The notes under the pieces were generated by a model. The model saw only the letters and a list, made by a program, of their open reading frames with translations. It had not been told where the DNA came from and did not search any database. The position numbers and the translations under genes were made by a program. DNA of 33,576 nt from Pelotomaculum sp. (GTDB lineage Bacteria; Bacillota; Desulfotomaculia; Desulfotomaculales; Pelotomaculaceae): positions 1 to 33,576 of the forward strand of contig JAHDOA010000055.1 in NCBI GenBank assembly GCA_018435055.1. The letters run 5' to 3'. Below, piece by piece: positions 7,340 through 16,243 of this stretch; the first letter of the stretch is position 1; every line of letters begins with the position of its first letter.

Positions 7340-8173
7340 ATGGCTCTCATTCGTGAAAGAGAAAGTAAAAGGCTGCATGTTAAAAGCAAGCTGATGGGTG
7401 AATCCCTGGTGGGCAAGGACTTTCTAAGAAGCCTTGAGTACCGGGAGACATTCCGGGTATTCCCGGATGTGAGCGTACTTAAGGTGGGTGGGCAGAGTAT
7501 CACCGACATGGGCGCCGTAGCGTTGCTGCCTGTAATAGGAGAGATTGTTGAAAACGCGAAGCGGCACAAAGTAGTCGTATCCACCGGCGGTGGAACCCGC
7601 TCCCGCCATGTATATTCCATAGCAATGGATCTGGGTATGCCCACCGGTATTATCGCCAGGTTGGGTCAGAGCGTTTCAGAGCAGAACGCCCTGATGCTGA
7701 CTGTGCTGCTGAGTCCTCACGGGGGAATCAAGGTTGGGCATGACGACCTTACCAAACTCGGCGCTTATTTTGCCCAGGGCTGTATTCCGGTCATCCACGG
7801 CATGCCGCCGTACGGTTACTGGGAACACCCGCCGGAAGAAGGCCGCATTCCCAGCAACCGTACAGATGTGGGCGCGTTTTTGCTGGCTGAAGTGATTGGC
7901 GCCAGGCAGTGTATATTTATAAAGGATGTAGATGGCTTATATACAGATAACCCGAAAGTAGATCCCCAGGCTGAATTTATACCGATCATTGGCGCAAATG
8001 AATTAATGGAAAAAGACCAGGACGACCTGGTGGTGGAAAGGATTGTACTGGAACTGCTTGACCGCTCCCAGAATATCAGCCGGATCCAGATCATCAACGG
8101 CCTGAAAGAGGGCAGCATCACTAGGGCTTTAAACGGGGAACATGTGGGGACCATCATTTATAAGGATAATTAA
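7340..8173 (+). CDS. Molybdenum storage protein subunit (MosB-like), copy 2
   Basis: A 277-residue paralogue of the protein at 5643, collinear over its full length and roughly 80% identical by eye. All signature segments are kept: VLKVGGQS, STGGGTRSRH, HGGIKVGHDD, GMPPYGYWEHPPEEGRIPSN, RTDVGAFLLAE, FIKDVDGLYTDNP and GEHVGTII. Substitutions cluster in the N-terminal 80 residues and around residues 205-235. At DNA level the conserved core has many synonymous differences, so the duplication is not recent. Azotobacter storage protein is an alpha3beta3 heterohexamer of two diverged subunits; here both copies look beta-like. They may make a mixed hexamer or two homohexamers. GAAGAGGA lies upstream of ATG. 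A strong terminator follows. Confidence 0.88.
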   Translation: MALIRERESKRLHVKSKLMGESLVGKDFLRSLEYRETFRVFPDVSVLKVGGQSITDMGAVALLPVIGEIVENAKRHKVVVSTGGGTRSRHVYSIAMDLGMPTGIIARLGQSVSEQNALMLTVLLSPHGGIKVGHDDLTKLGAYFAQGCIPVIHGMPPYGYWEHPPEEGRIPSNRTDVGAFLLAEVIGARQCIFIKDVDGLYTDNPKVDPQAEFIPIIGANELMEKDQDDLVVERIVLELLDRSQNISRIQIINGLKEGSITRALNGEHVGTIIYKDN

Positions 8174-8227
8174 TAGGCTTTAGCAAGTAAACAATAAAGA
8201 ATCATGGAGAATTTATCTGCAACCTGG

Positions 8228-8259
8228 CCAACCGGGGGTGAACCCCGGTTGGTCTTTTT
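8228..8259 (+). terminator. Intrinsic terminator after Mo-storage copy 2
   Basis: Ten-base perfect stem CCAACCGGGG (8228-8237) / CCCCGGTTGG (8243-8252), loop GTGAA, then TCTTTTT. Confidence 0.92.
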
Positions 8260-8501
8260 AAGGAAATTATGCTTTGTGAAACTTGTGGATAAATGACCTG
8301 AGGGGCCACATTGGCGGTAATTTTGAACACTTATTCAAAATGAGTAATTAAGGAGCGAAACCGCGTTGTAAGTCTACAGGTCGCCGCAGGCGAATTTGTG
8401 TGCAGGTAGGAATTAGGGCCGGCATTATTGAACTATAATATAGTCAAAGAAAACAGGTTTATTACGGCAGTTGAGAAACATCCCCCTGCTGCAGATTAGG
8501 A
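8260..8501. other. Intergenic leader of the MOT1-like permease with small dyads and a shared short repeat
   Basis: No gene is seen in this stretch, which together with the preceding terminator makes a 328-base gap. It contains a segment (8264-8302) resembling 23264-23302, an inverted repeat TTTTGAA-CACTTA-TTCAAAA (8321-8340), and a small dyad TCGCC-GCA-GGCGA (8381-8393). The 8321 dyad could be an operator for the downstream permease, but no recognised regulator site (for example a ModE box) or Moco riboswitch could be identified. Confidence 0.4.
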
Positions 8502-9680
8502 GTGATTCAGATTACAGAACCAGAAGGAGCGGGAACCACAGCCCAGCCGGCGCAAAAACTGCGTAACCGCTTTGACCGGTACGAGGTTGCCGGCGCTTTT
8601 GGTGATCTGGGCACTTTCATCCCATTTGTTATCGGTTATATTGTAGTAACAGGGATAGACCCGCTGGGCATACTTTTTACCTTCGGCATCATGCTGATCT
8701 GCACAGGGCTTTATTATAAAACACCTGTTCCGGTCCAACCCATGAAAGCTATCGGCGCCGCCGCGGTTACACAGGTATCCGCCGTTACTCCCGGCATGGT
8801 CTGGGGCGCGGGTATCTTTACAGGTATATTCTGGCTGGTCATGGGTCTGACGGGAATGTTGGACGCTATCTCCAAGTTTATCTCCAAGCCTGTGGTCAAG
8901 GGCATTGTTTTGGGCCTGGGCTTGTCTTTTATTGTGCAGGGGATCAGGATGATGCAGTCCGATATAATTGTGGCGTTGATCGCATTGGCCTTAGCGTTTG
9001 CGTTGTTGACCAACAAGCGTGTCCCCGCCATGTTTGTGCTGGTCATTGTGGGAGTGGCCTCGGCGCTGATCAAAGACCCCGGACTATATAAAGAGCTTTC
9101 CGCCATCCATTTTGATTTTCAGCTGCCTTATTTTGCGCTGGGGCAGGTGTCATGGCAGGATTTTGTAAAGGGCGCGCTCATCCTGGGTATCGCCCAGGTA
9201 CCGTTAACCTTTGGCAATGCGGTTATAGCCATTACCGCCGAAAACAACAGGCTGTTTCCCGAACGGCCGGTAACCGAAAAGAAAATAGCTGTTTCCCAGG
9301 GGATTATGAACCTTTTTTCCCCGTTATTCGGCGGCGTCCCCGTTTGTCACGGGGCCGGAGGCCTGGCCGGGCACGTCCGTTTCGGCGCCCGAACCGGTGG
9401 CGGTCCGATTATACTGGGAGTGATCCTGATCGCGGCGGCACTCTGTTTCAGCAGTTCGGTAATGCTGATGTTTAATACTTTCCCTTCAAGCGTCCTGGGG
9501 GTGATCTTGTTTTTTGCCGGGCTGGAGCTGGCTGTCTCAGCCCGGGACGTGGATAAAGGAAAGGGTGAATATTACATATTATTGGTCACCGCAGGTTTTG
9601 CCTTCTGGAATATGGGCGCCGGCTTCGTCGCAGGCATTGTCATGCAGGAAATGCTGAAGAGAAAAGTTTTCAAAGTATAG
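8502..9680 (+). CDS. MOT1-family molybdate/sulfate permease
   Basis: A 392-residue polytopic protein (about ten to twelve membrane segments) related to SulP carriers but with the shorter MOT1 organisation and no STAS domain. Diagnostic pieces are FGDLGTFIPFVIGY near residue 36, PVQPMKAIGAAAVTQ, and GGVPVCHGAGGLAGHVRFGARTGG. These correspond to the two conserved MOT1 signatures known from plant and algal molybdate transporters. It lies next to two molybdenum storage genes, so molybdate uptake is likely, although bacterial members are often named sulfate transporters. The start is uncertain: GTG 8502 overlaps the AGGAG motif at 8498-8502, and an ATT codon at 8511 has better spacing. It would give the cell a secondary importer beside the ABC system. 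Confidence 0.85.
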   Translation: MIQITEPEGAGTTAQPAQKLRNRFDRYEVAGAFGDLGTFIPFVIGYIVVTGIDPLGILFTFGIMLICTGLYYKTPVPVQPMKAIGAAAVTQVSAVTPGMVWGAGIFTGIFWLVMGLTGMLDAISKFISKPVVKGIVLGLGLSFIVQGIRMMQSDIIVALIALALAFALLTNKRVPAMFVLVIVGVASALIKDPGLYKELSAIHFDFQLPYFALGQVSWQDFVKGALILGIAQVPLTFGNAVIAITAENNRLFPERPVTEKKIAVSQGIMNLFSPLFGGVPVCHGAGGLAGHVRFGARTGGGPIILGVILIAAALCFSSSVMLMFNTFPSSVLGVILFFAGLELAVSARDVDKGKGEYYILLVTAGFAFWNMGAGFVAGIVMQEMLKRKVFKV

Positions 9681-9712
9681 GCAATTTATTCCGCTGTATT
9701 AGTTCCAGAAAC

Positions 9713-9740
9713 GAGACAGAGGCACATTTGCCTCTGTCTC
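9713..9740. terminator. Long hairpin between convergent MOT1-like gene and gdhA
   Basis: Perfect 12-base stem GAGACAGAGGCA (9713-9724) / TGCCTCTGTCTC (9729-9740), loop CATT. It is followed by ACACTTTTA on the plus strand and lies between convergent genes, so it probably terminates both. The T-tracts are weak. Confidence 0.7.
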
Positions 9741-9770
9741 ACACTTTTATGAACAATATAGTTATACTAG

Positions 9771-11165
<1,395 letters not shown>

Positions 11166-11259
11166 TTAATATCCTCCATTTTTTGTTTAAAATACTAAAG
11201 CGTTTGTCCAGCGTTATCAAAGTTATCAAAATATATGGAAAAGGATAATTCCTTAACAA

Positions 11260-11282
11260 TAAAAAAACCGCCGTGCGGCGGT
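11260..11282 (-). terminator. Intrinsic terminator of the double P-loop ATPase gene
   Basis: On the minus strand, ACCGCCG / CGGCGGT (11267-11273 / 11276-11282) forms a tight GC hairpin followed by seven or eight T, two bases past the stop codon. Confidence 0.85.
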
Positions 11283-11283
11283 C

Positions 11284-12393
11284 CTATTTAAGGTCATCAG
11301 CCATTGCCAAAATTTTTTTCAACGTTATTTCCCGGCGGGTGTTTATCGCCTCAAAGTCCATGAAAGGAATATAGTAGCGCTCCACCTCGTCATGGACCCT
11401 TTTGGCCCTGCCGATAAAGGCAACCGCCTGTTCCATGCACTGGCGGTACATGCCCCGCGCCGCCCCTTTTTCGGCCAGGTAGGCCTCATTGATCACCGGG
11501 TCCACACAAGTCATGGTGTCTATAATACGGTCACCATCCCGGGGCTGATAGACATGGGGTTCAATGTTGTTGATTACTGCCAGGTCCAGGTCATGGATGA
11601 TCAGGTGGTCTATGTGGTCCGGGTTCAGCGCGCAGTGAAAGGCGGTCACTCTGTAACCCCTGGCTATGGCGGCTTCCAGCAAGCGGCTGACCAGAACGGT
11701 TTTTCCTGTGCCGTCATCACCTTCGATAATGTAGCGTTGTTTAAGGCTGCTGACTACTGTATCCAGGTGGCTGACTGAGCCATCCGGCGTGATAGCGGTA
11801 GCGAAAAGGCGCCGTATCCTGGGGCAGCCGTTTAACAAGGTCTTCCCCGCAAAAATTTCATGGGTCAGGTCGATTACCAGCCTGTTGAACGCTCCCAAAT
11901 TAAAAGCGCCGCTTTCTGTATAATATGACTCCACCTCATCAAGGAAGAGTTTTGCCGCGCTCAAGTAGGCATAAGCCCGTTTGAAAAGTCGCCCGATTTC
12001 CTTATTTAAGGACAGGATTTCTTTTTTATTGCCGCGAATTCCCCGTTCGTTCCAGTGATCGCCGAGATTAATAATGGCATCGACAGCCCCCGGATTTTTC
12101 GGATCTACTACATGCGGGGCGGTTCCATCAAGCATCGCTACGGCGAGCTCTGGTACGCAAATACCGTCCAAAGAGCCGTTGTCAGAGGAGCAGCAGTGGA
12201 ATTCCAGATCATACCCCCGTTCCAGCAAGGCCTCGGCGATTTTTCGCATAAATGTTGATTTGCCGACACCCGGGCCGCCTTTTAAAATAAATATGTGAGC
12301 CGCGTCTTTGTCAATTATGTGATTATAAAAGGAATGAAAACCATATGCAGTATTGCCGCCGGGAAACACTTTAATAGATTTTCCTCTGCTCAA
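11284..12393 (-). CDS. Double P-loop ATPase of the PRK06851 type, function unknown
   Basis: A 369-residue protein with two Walker A motifs in tandem: GGPGVGKST (residues 39-47) and EGDDGTGKT (224-232). The two halves repeat a common layout: P-loop, a short strand with FHC (residues 66-68 and again in the second half), and a helix with an EVE.YY motif near the end (EVESYYTE and EVERYYIP). This indicates an internal duplication. It matches the architecture of the uncharacterised PRK06851 family common in Firmicutes. Cysteines and histidines cluster at HCCSSDNGSLDG, so metal or redox sensitivity is conceivable. It has its own terminator and lies upstream of gdhA on the same strand. No reaction is known to me. 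Confidence 0.8.
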   Translation of the reverse strand: MSRGKSIKVFPGGNTAYGFHSFYNHIIDKDAAHIFILKGGPGVGKSTFMRKIAEALLERGYDLEFHCCSSDNGSLDGICVPELAVAMLDGTAPHVVDPKNPGAVDAIINLGDHWNERGIRGNKKEILSLNKEIGRLFKRAYAYLSAAKLFLDEVESYYTESGAFNLGAFNRLVIDLTHEIFAGKTLLNGCPRIRRLFATAITPDGSVSHLDTVVSSLKQRYIIEGDDGTGKTVLVSRLLEAAIARGYRVTAFHCALNPDHIDHLIIHDLDLAVINNIEPHVYQPRDGDRIIDTMTCVDPVINEAYLAEKGAARGMYRQCMEQAVAFIGRAKRVHDEVERYYIPFMDFEAINTRREITLKKILAMADDLK

Positions 12394-12617
12394 AAATGCC
12401 GCCTCCTAAAAATAATCTGAAAACCAAAAGAGGTAAAACATCTTACTGGTAACAAGGTATGCTATTGGAAAACTACTGCACTATAAAATATATGTCACTG
12501 CGGTAGTAATATGTTCATCTGATTATTCTGCAAAATTGTATATCTTTTTTAAAAAGGCCATGTTAAAATACATGTTATAATTATTTGAAGTTTAGCAGAG
12601 GAGTTGTGCTGATTCTT

Positions 12618-13478
12618 ATGTACAAGGTTTTAAAAAAAGAAATCCTTGCGCCGTCTATCAAACTTTTCGAGATAGAAGCGCCGCTGGTGGCCAGAAAGGC
12701 AATGGCCGGTCAGTTTATTATCCTCCGGATCCAGGACCAAGGTGAGCGGATTCCCCTGACCATTGCTGATTTTGACCGCGAAAAGGGCGCCATCACCTGT
12801 GTTTTCCAGGAGGTGGGCAAGACTACCAGAGAACTGGGTACCCTGGATGAAGGGGATTGTGTCCAGGACTTTGTAGGGCCGCTGGGCGTCCCGTCTGATA
12901 TCGATAATTACGGCCGGGTTGTCTGTGTCGGCGGCGGAGTGGGCGTCGCCCCGGTTTATCCCATAGCCAGGGCCATGAAAGAAGCGGGAAATGAGGTTAT
13001 CGGTATTATGGGGGCGCGGACCGCCGAGCTTGTCTTCTGGGAGGACAAGATGAGAGCCGCCTGCAGTGAGCTGCGGGTAACTACCGATGACGGGTCTTAT
13101 GTCCGCAAAGGGTTTGTTACCGACGTGCTGCAGGAAGTGATACAAGAGAAAGGCGATATCGCCCTTTGTGTCGCCATCGGTCCGCCGCCCATGATGAGGG
13201 CGGTGGCAAACCTGACCAGGAAATATAATCTTAAAACAGTCGTCAGTTTAAACTCGCTAATGGTGGATGGCACCGGCATGTGCGGCTGCTGCCGGGTTAC
13301 CGTTGGCGGCGAGACAAAATTTACCTGTGTGGATGGACCGGAATTTGACGGTCACCTGGTGGACTTTGACGAGCTCGCCCGCCGCGCGGTAATTTACAAA
13401 CCACAGGAGCGGACAGCTTTAGACTTGTATAACGAAAAGGGCGGCCACAAGTGTCAATGCGGCTGCGGGGGTGAATAA
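12618..13478 (+). CDS. nfnA: NADH-dependent ferredoxin:NADP+ oxidoreductase, subunit A
   Basis: A 286-residue FAD/NAD-binding protein of the dihydroorotate-dehydrogenase electron-transfer (PyrK/SudB) family. It binds FAD in the N-terminal barrel (RIPLTIADFD) and NAD in the middle (VCVGGGVGVAPVYPIARAM). A [2Fe-2S] cluster is bound through MCGCCRVTVGGETKFTCVDGPEFDGHLVDFDE (only C, C, C, C matter). In NfnAB it couples NADH and reduced ferredoxin oxidation to NADP+ reduction by flavin bifurcation. ATG 12618 is chosen to give the conserved start MYKVLKKEILAP; in-frame GTG 12606 and TTG 12585 are alternatives, since GAGGAG lies at 12598-12603. The C-terminus adds a cysteine-rich tail KCQCGCGGE. The partner gene follows after two bases. 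Confidence 0.9.
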   Translation: MYKVLKKEILAPSIKLFEIEAPLVARKAMAGQFIILRIQDQGERIPLTIADFDREKGAITCVFQEVGKTTRELGTLDEGDCVQDFVGPLGVPSDIDNYGRVVCVGGGVGVAPVYPIARAMKEAGNEVIGIMGARTAELVFWEDKMRAACSELRVTTDDGSYVRKGFVTDVLQEVIQEKGDIALCVAIGPPPMMRAVANLTRKYNLKTVVSLNSLMVDGTGMCGCCRVTVGGETKFTCVDGPEFDGHLVDFDELARRAVIYKPQERTALDLYNEKGGHKCQCGCGGE

Positions 13479-13480
13479 AT

Positions 13481-14884
13481 ATGACTGAAAAGAAGAAAAT
13501 CACACCAGACAAAAATCCGATGCCGGCCCAGGATCCTGTAGAAAGGGCGGGAAATTTCCATGAAGTGGCCCTGGGCTACAGCGAAGAGGCGGCCGTAGCT
13601 GAAGCAAACCGCTGCCTGCAGTGTAAAAAAGAGCCCTGCAGACAGGGCTGCCCGGTGGAAGTTGATATACCCGCCTTTATCAAGCTGGTCGCCCGGCGGG
13701 ATTTTAAAGGCGCGATCAAGAAGCTAAAAGAAAAAAATGCCCTGCCTGCAGTTTGCGGCCGGGTTTGTCCCCAGGAAAACCAGTGCGAAAAATACTGCAC
13801 TCTCGGCAGGAAATATGAGCCGGTAGCCATCGGCCGCATCGAACGCTACTGCGCTGACTGGGAACTGGCCAACGGAGCGCTGCCTCAGGAAACCAGCTCT
13901 CCTAACGGAAAGAAAGTGGCGATCGTGGGCTCCGGTCCGGCCGGACTTACCTGCGCCGCCGACCTGGCCAAAATGGGTTATCAGGTGACCATATTTGAAG
14001 CGCTGCATATACCGGGCGGCGTACTGATGTACGGCATTCCGGAATTCCGCCTGCCCAAAGCGGTGGTCCAGGCCGAAGTGCAGAGCCTGAAAAAGCTGGG
14101 TGTGGATATACAGGTAAACGCCGTGGTGGGCAAATTTGCCACAGTTGATGAATTGATGGGCGAGTATGGTTTTGACGCCGTCTTTATCGGCGCCGGCGCC
14201 GGCCTGCCCCACTTCATGAGAATACCCGGCGAAAATGCCTGCGGGGTATATTCCGCCAACGAATTTCTCACCCGTACCAATTTAATGAAGGCGTACCTGT
14301 TCCCCGATTATGACACACCGCTCCGCATCGGCAGGAAAGTGGCCGTCCTGGGCGGCGGTAATGTGGCTATGGACGCGGCGCGCACAGCCCTGCGGCTGGG
14401 GGCCGAGGAATCATGGATTGTCTACCGGCGTTCCAAAAATGAGCTGCCGGCGCGCCACGAGGAAGTGGAACACGCGGAGGAAGAGGGGGTCAGGTTCAAG
14501 TTCCTGACCAGCCCCACCAGGATATTATATAATGATGCTTATTGGGTGACCGGGATGGAGTGCCTGCAGTATGAACTCGGTGAGCCGGACGAGTCCGGGC
14601 GGCGCAGCCCGGTGCCGATAAAAGGGTCTGAATTCACCATTGATGTCGATACAGTAGTGGTCGCTATCGGCCAGGGACCGAACCCGCTGGTGCCGAGAAC
14701 TACTAAAGGGCTGGCATGCAACCGGAGAGGCAATATAACCGCTGATCTGGAAACCGGCGCCACCTCCCTGCCGGGTATATTTGCGGGCGGCGATGTGGTC
14801 ACCGGGGCCGCTACAGTGATCCTGGCGATGGGGGCGGGAAGGACAGCAGCCAGGGCTATAGATAACTACCTGACCGGTAAATAA
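13481..14884 (+). CDS. nfnB: NADPH-dependent glutamate synthase-like flavoprotein, NfnB
   Basis: A 467-residue protein annotated in many genomes as homotetrameric glutamate synthase GltA. Beside NfnA it is best read as NfnB. Two [4Fe-4S] ligand sets are visible near the N-terminus: CLQCKKEPCRQGCPV and CGRVCPQENQCEKYC. The first dinucleotide fold is GSGPAGLTCAADLA (FAD) and the second is VLGGGNVAMDAARTALRLG (NADP). The C-terminal FAD segment is GIFAGGDVVTGAATVILAMGAGR. No glutaminase domain is present. It starts two bases after nfnA and is followed by glnA after 27 bases with no terminator, so the three genes form one transcript. The product would provide NADPH, which fits a nitrogen-assimilation role beside glutamine synthetase and gdhA. 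Confidence 0.9.
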   Translation: MTEKKKITPDKNPMPAQDPVERAGNFHEVALGYSEEAAVAEANRCLQCKKEPCRQGCPVEVDIPAFIKLVARRDFKGAIKKLKEKNALPAVCGRVCPQENQCEKYCTLGRKYEPVAIGRIERYCADWELANGALPQETSSPNGKKVAIVGSGPAGLTCAADLAKMGYQVTIFEALHIPGGVLMYGIPEFRLPKAVVQAEVQSLKKLGVDIQVNAVVGKFATVDELMGEYGFDAVFIGAGAGLPHFMRIPGENACGVYSANEFLTRTNLMKAYLFPDYDTPLRIGRKVAVLGGGNVAMDAARTALRLGAEESWIVYRRSKNELPARHEEVEHAEEEGVRFKFLTSPTRILYNDAYWVTGMECLQYELGEPDESGRRSPVPIKGSEFTIDVDTVVVAIGQGPNPLVPRTTKGLACNRRGNITADLETGATSLPGIFAGGDVVTGAATVILAMGAGRTAARAIDNYLTGK

Positions 14885-14911
14885 TGGATCTGCTAAAAGG
14901 GTGTGATTGGG

Positions 14912-16243
14912 ATGGCTAAATTTACTAACGATGATGTGCGCAGCCTGGCCAAAGAATGGGGAGTCAAATTTATCCGGCTGCAGTTTACCGATATTTTTGG
15001 GATCCTGAAAAATGTGGCTATAACAGTTGAGCAACTAGATAAGGCGCTGGAAGGGGAATTGATGTTTGACGGTTCCTCCATTGACGGTTTTGTTCGCATT
15101 GAGGAATCGGATATGTACCTGCGCCCGGATCCCTCAACATTTGCCATTTTTCCCTGGAGGCCGCGGGAAAGCGGTGTGGCCAGGATGATTTGCGACGTTT
15201 ATACTGCTGACGGCGCCCCATTTCAGGGGGATCCGCGCCATGTTTTACGCCGGGCGGTACAGGAAGCCGCTGAGATGGGCTTTGTCATGAATGTTGGACC
15301 GGAGCTGGAGTTCTATCTCTTTCACCTTGACAGCGAGGGGAAGCCTACCACGATTACACACGACCGCGCCGGTTATTTTGATATGGCGCCGGTGGACCTG
15401 GGGGAAAACGCCCGCCGCGATATGGTTCTGGCGCTTGACCAGATGGGCTTTGAAATTGAGGCCTCCCATCACGAAGTCGGCAGCGGCCAGCACGAGATTG
15501 ATTTTAAATACTCCGACGCCCTGGATATAGCGGACAAAATAGTTACTTTTAAATTTGTGGTGCGCACCACAGCCCAGCGGCACGGCCTGCATGCCACCTT
15601 TATGCCCAAGCCTATTTATGGGATGGCCGGTTCCGGTATGCACATCAACCAGTCGTTGATGAGGGAAGGGGAGAATGCCTTTTATGATCCGGCCCGGCCG
15701 GAAGGGTTGAGCCGGGATTGCCTGTATTATGTGGGCGGCCTGATGAAACACATCAAAGCAATCACCGCCATCGCCAACCCCACGGTTAACTCGTATAAAC
15801 GCCTGGTTTCCGGTTTTGAGGCGCCGGTATACATCGCCTGGTCGGGACGAAACAGGAGCCCGCTGATCAGGATTCCGGCCAAAAGAGGCATGTCCACCCG
15901 CATTGAACTGCGCAGCCCCGACCCCACCTGCAACCCCTATCTGACACTGGCGGCATGCCTTAGAGCGGGCCTTGCCGGGATAAAAAATAAGATCCTGCCG
16001 CCGGAGCAGTGCAACCGTAATATTTATGAGATGACACCGGTTGAGCGCGCGCAATTTGGCATAGACAGCCTGCCGGAGAACCTGAAGGCGGCTATAGGTG
16101 AACTGGAAAAGGATGAGGCGCTAAAGGGCGCCCTTGGCGTCCATGTTTTTGAAAGATTCATAGCGGCAAAAAAGATTGAGTGGGGCCGTTACCGCATCCA
16201 GGTCCATCCCTGGGAGACTATAGAGTACCTGGCTAAATTTTAG
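14912..16243 (+). CDS. glnA: Glutamine synthetase type I
   Basis: A 443-residue enzyme of the GSI-alpha length seen in Firmicutes, forming glutamine from glutamate, ammonium and ATP. Features: FTDIFGILKNVAIT near the N-terminus, FDGSSIDGF, GPELEFYLF (metal-binding Glu), HHEVGSGQHEIDF, the ATP/Glu region AGSGMHINQSL, NRSPLIRIP, and RIELRSPDPTCNPYLTLAACLRAGL. The adenylylation loop Tyr motif of GSI-beta is not present, consistent with feedback control rather than adenylylation. ATG 14912 with AAAGGG upstream is preferred over GTG 14903. It is the last gene of the nfnA-nfnB-glnA operon. Its stop overlaps by four bases the stop of the convergent phosphatase gene, with no visible terminator in between. 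Confidence 0.96.
   Translation: MAKFTNDDVRSLAKEWGVKFIRLQFTDIFGILKNVAITVEQLDKALEGELMFDGSSIDGFVRIEESDMYLRPDPSTFAIFPWRPRESGVARMICDVYTADGAPFQGDPRHVLRRAVQEAAEMGFVMNVGPELEFYLFHLDSEGKPTTITHDRAGYFDMAPVDLGENARRDMVLALDQMGFEIEASHHEVGSGQHEIDFKYSDALDIADKIVTFKFVVRTTAQRHGLHATFMPKPIYGMAGSGMHINQSLMREGENAFYDPARPEGLSRDCLYYVGGLMKHIKAITAIANPTVNSYKRLVSGFEAPVYIAWSGRNRSPLIRIPAKRGMSTRIELRSPDPTCNPYLTLAACLRAGLAGIKNKILPPEQCNRNIYEMTPVERAQFGIDSLPENLKAAIGELEKDEALKGALGVHVFERFIAAKKIEWGRYRIQVHPWETIEYLAKF

Noticed and set aside
8284-8292. TGTGGATAA, a perfect DnaA box on the minus strand
   Set aside because: A single box with no cluster, no AT-rich unwinding region and no dnaA/dnaN nearby. The second site (23282) has a mismatch. 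It is not an origin.
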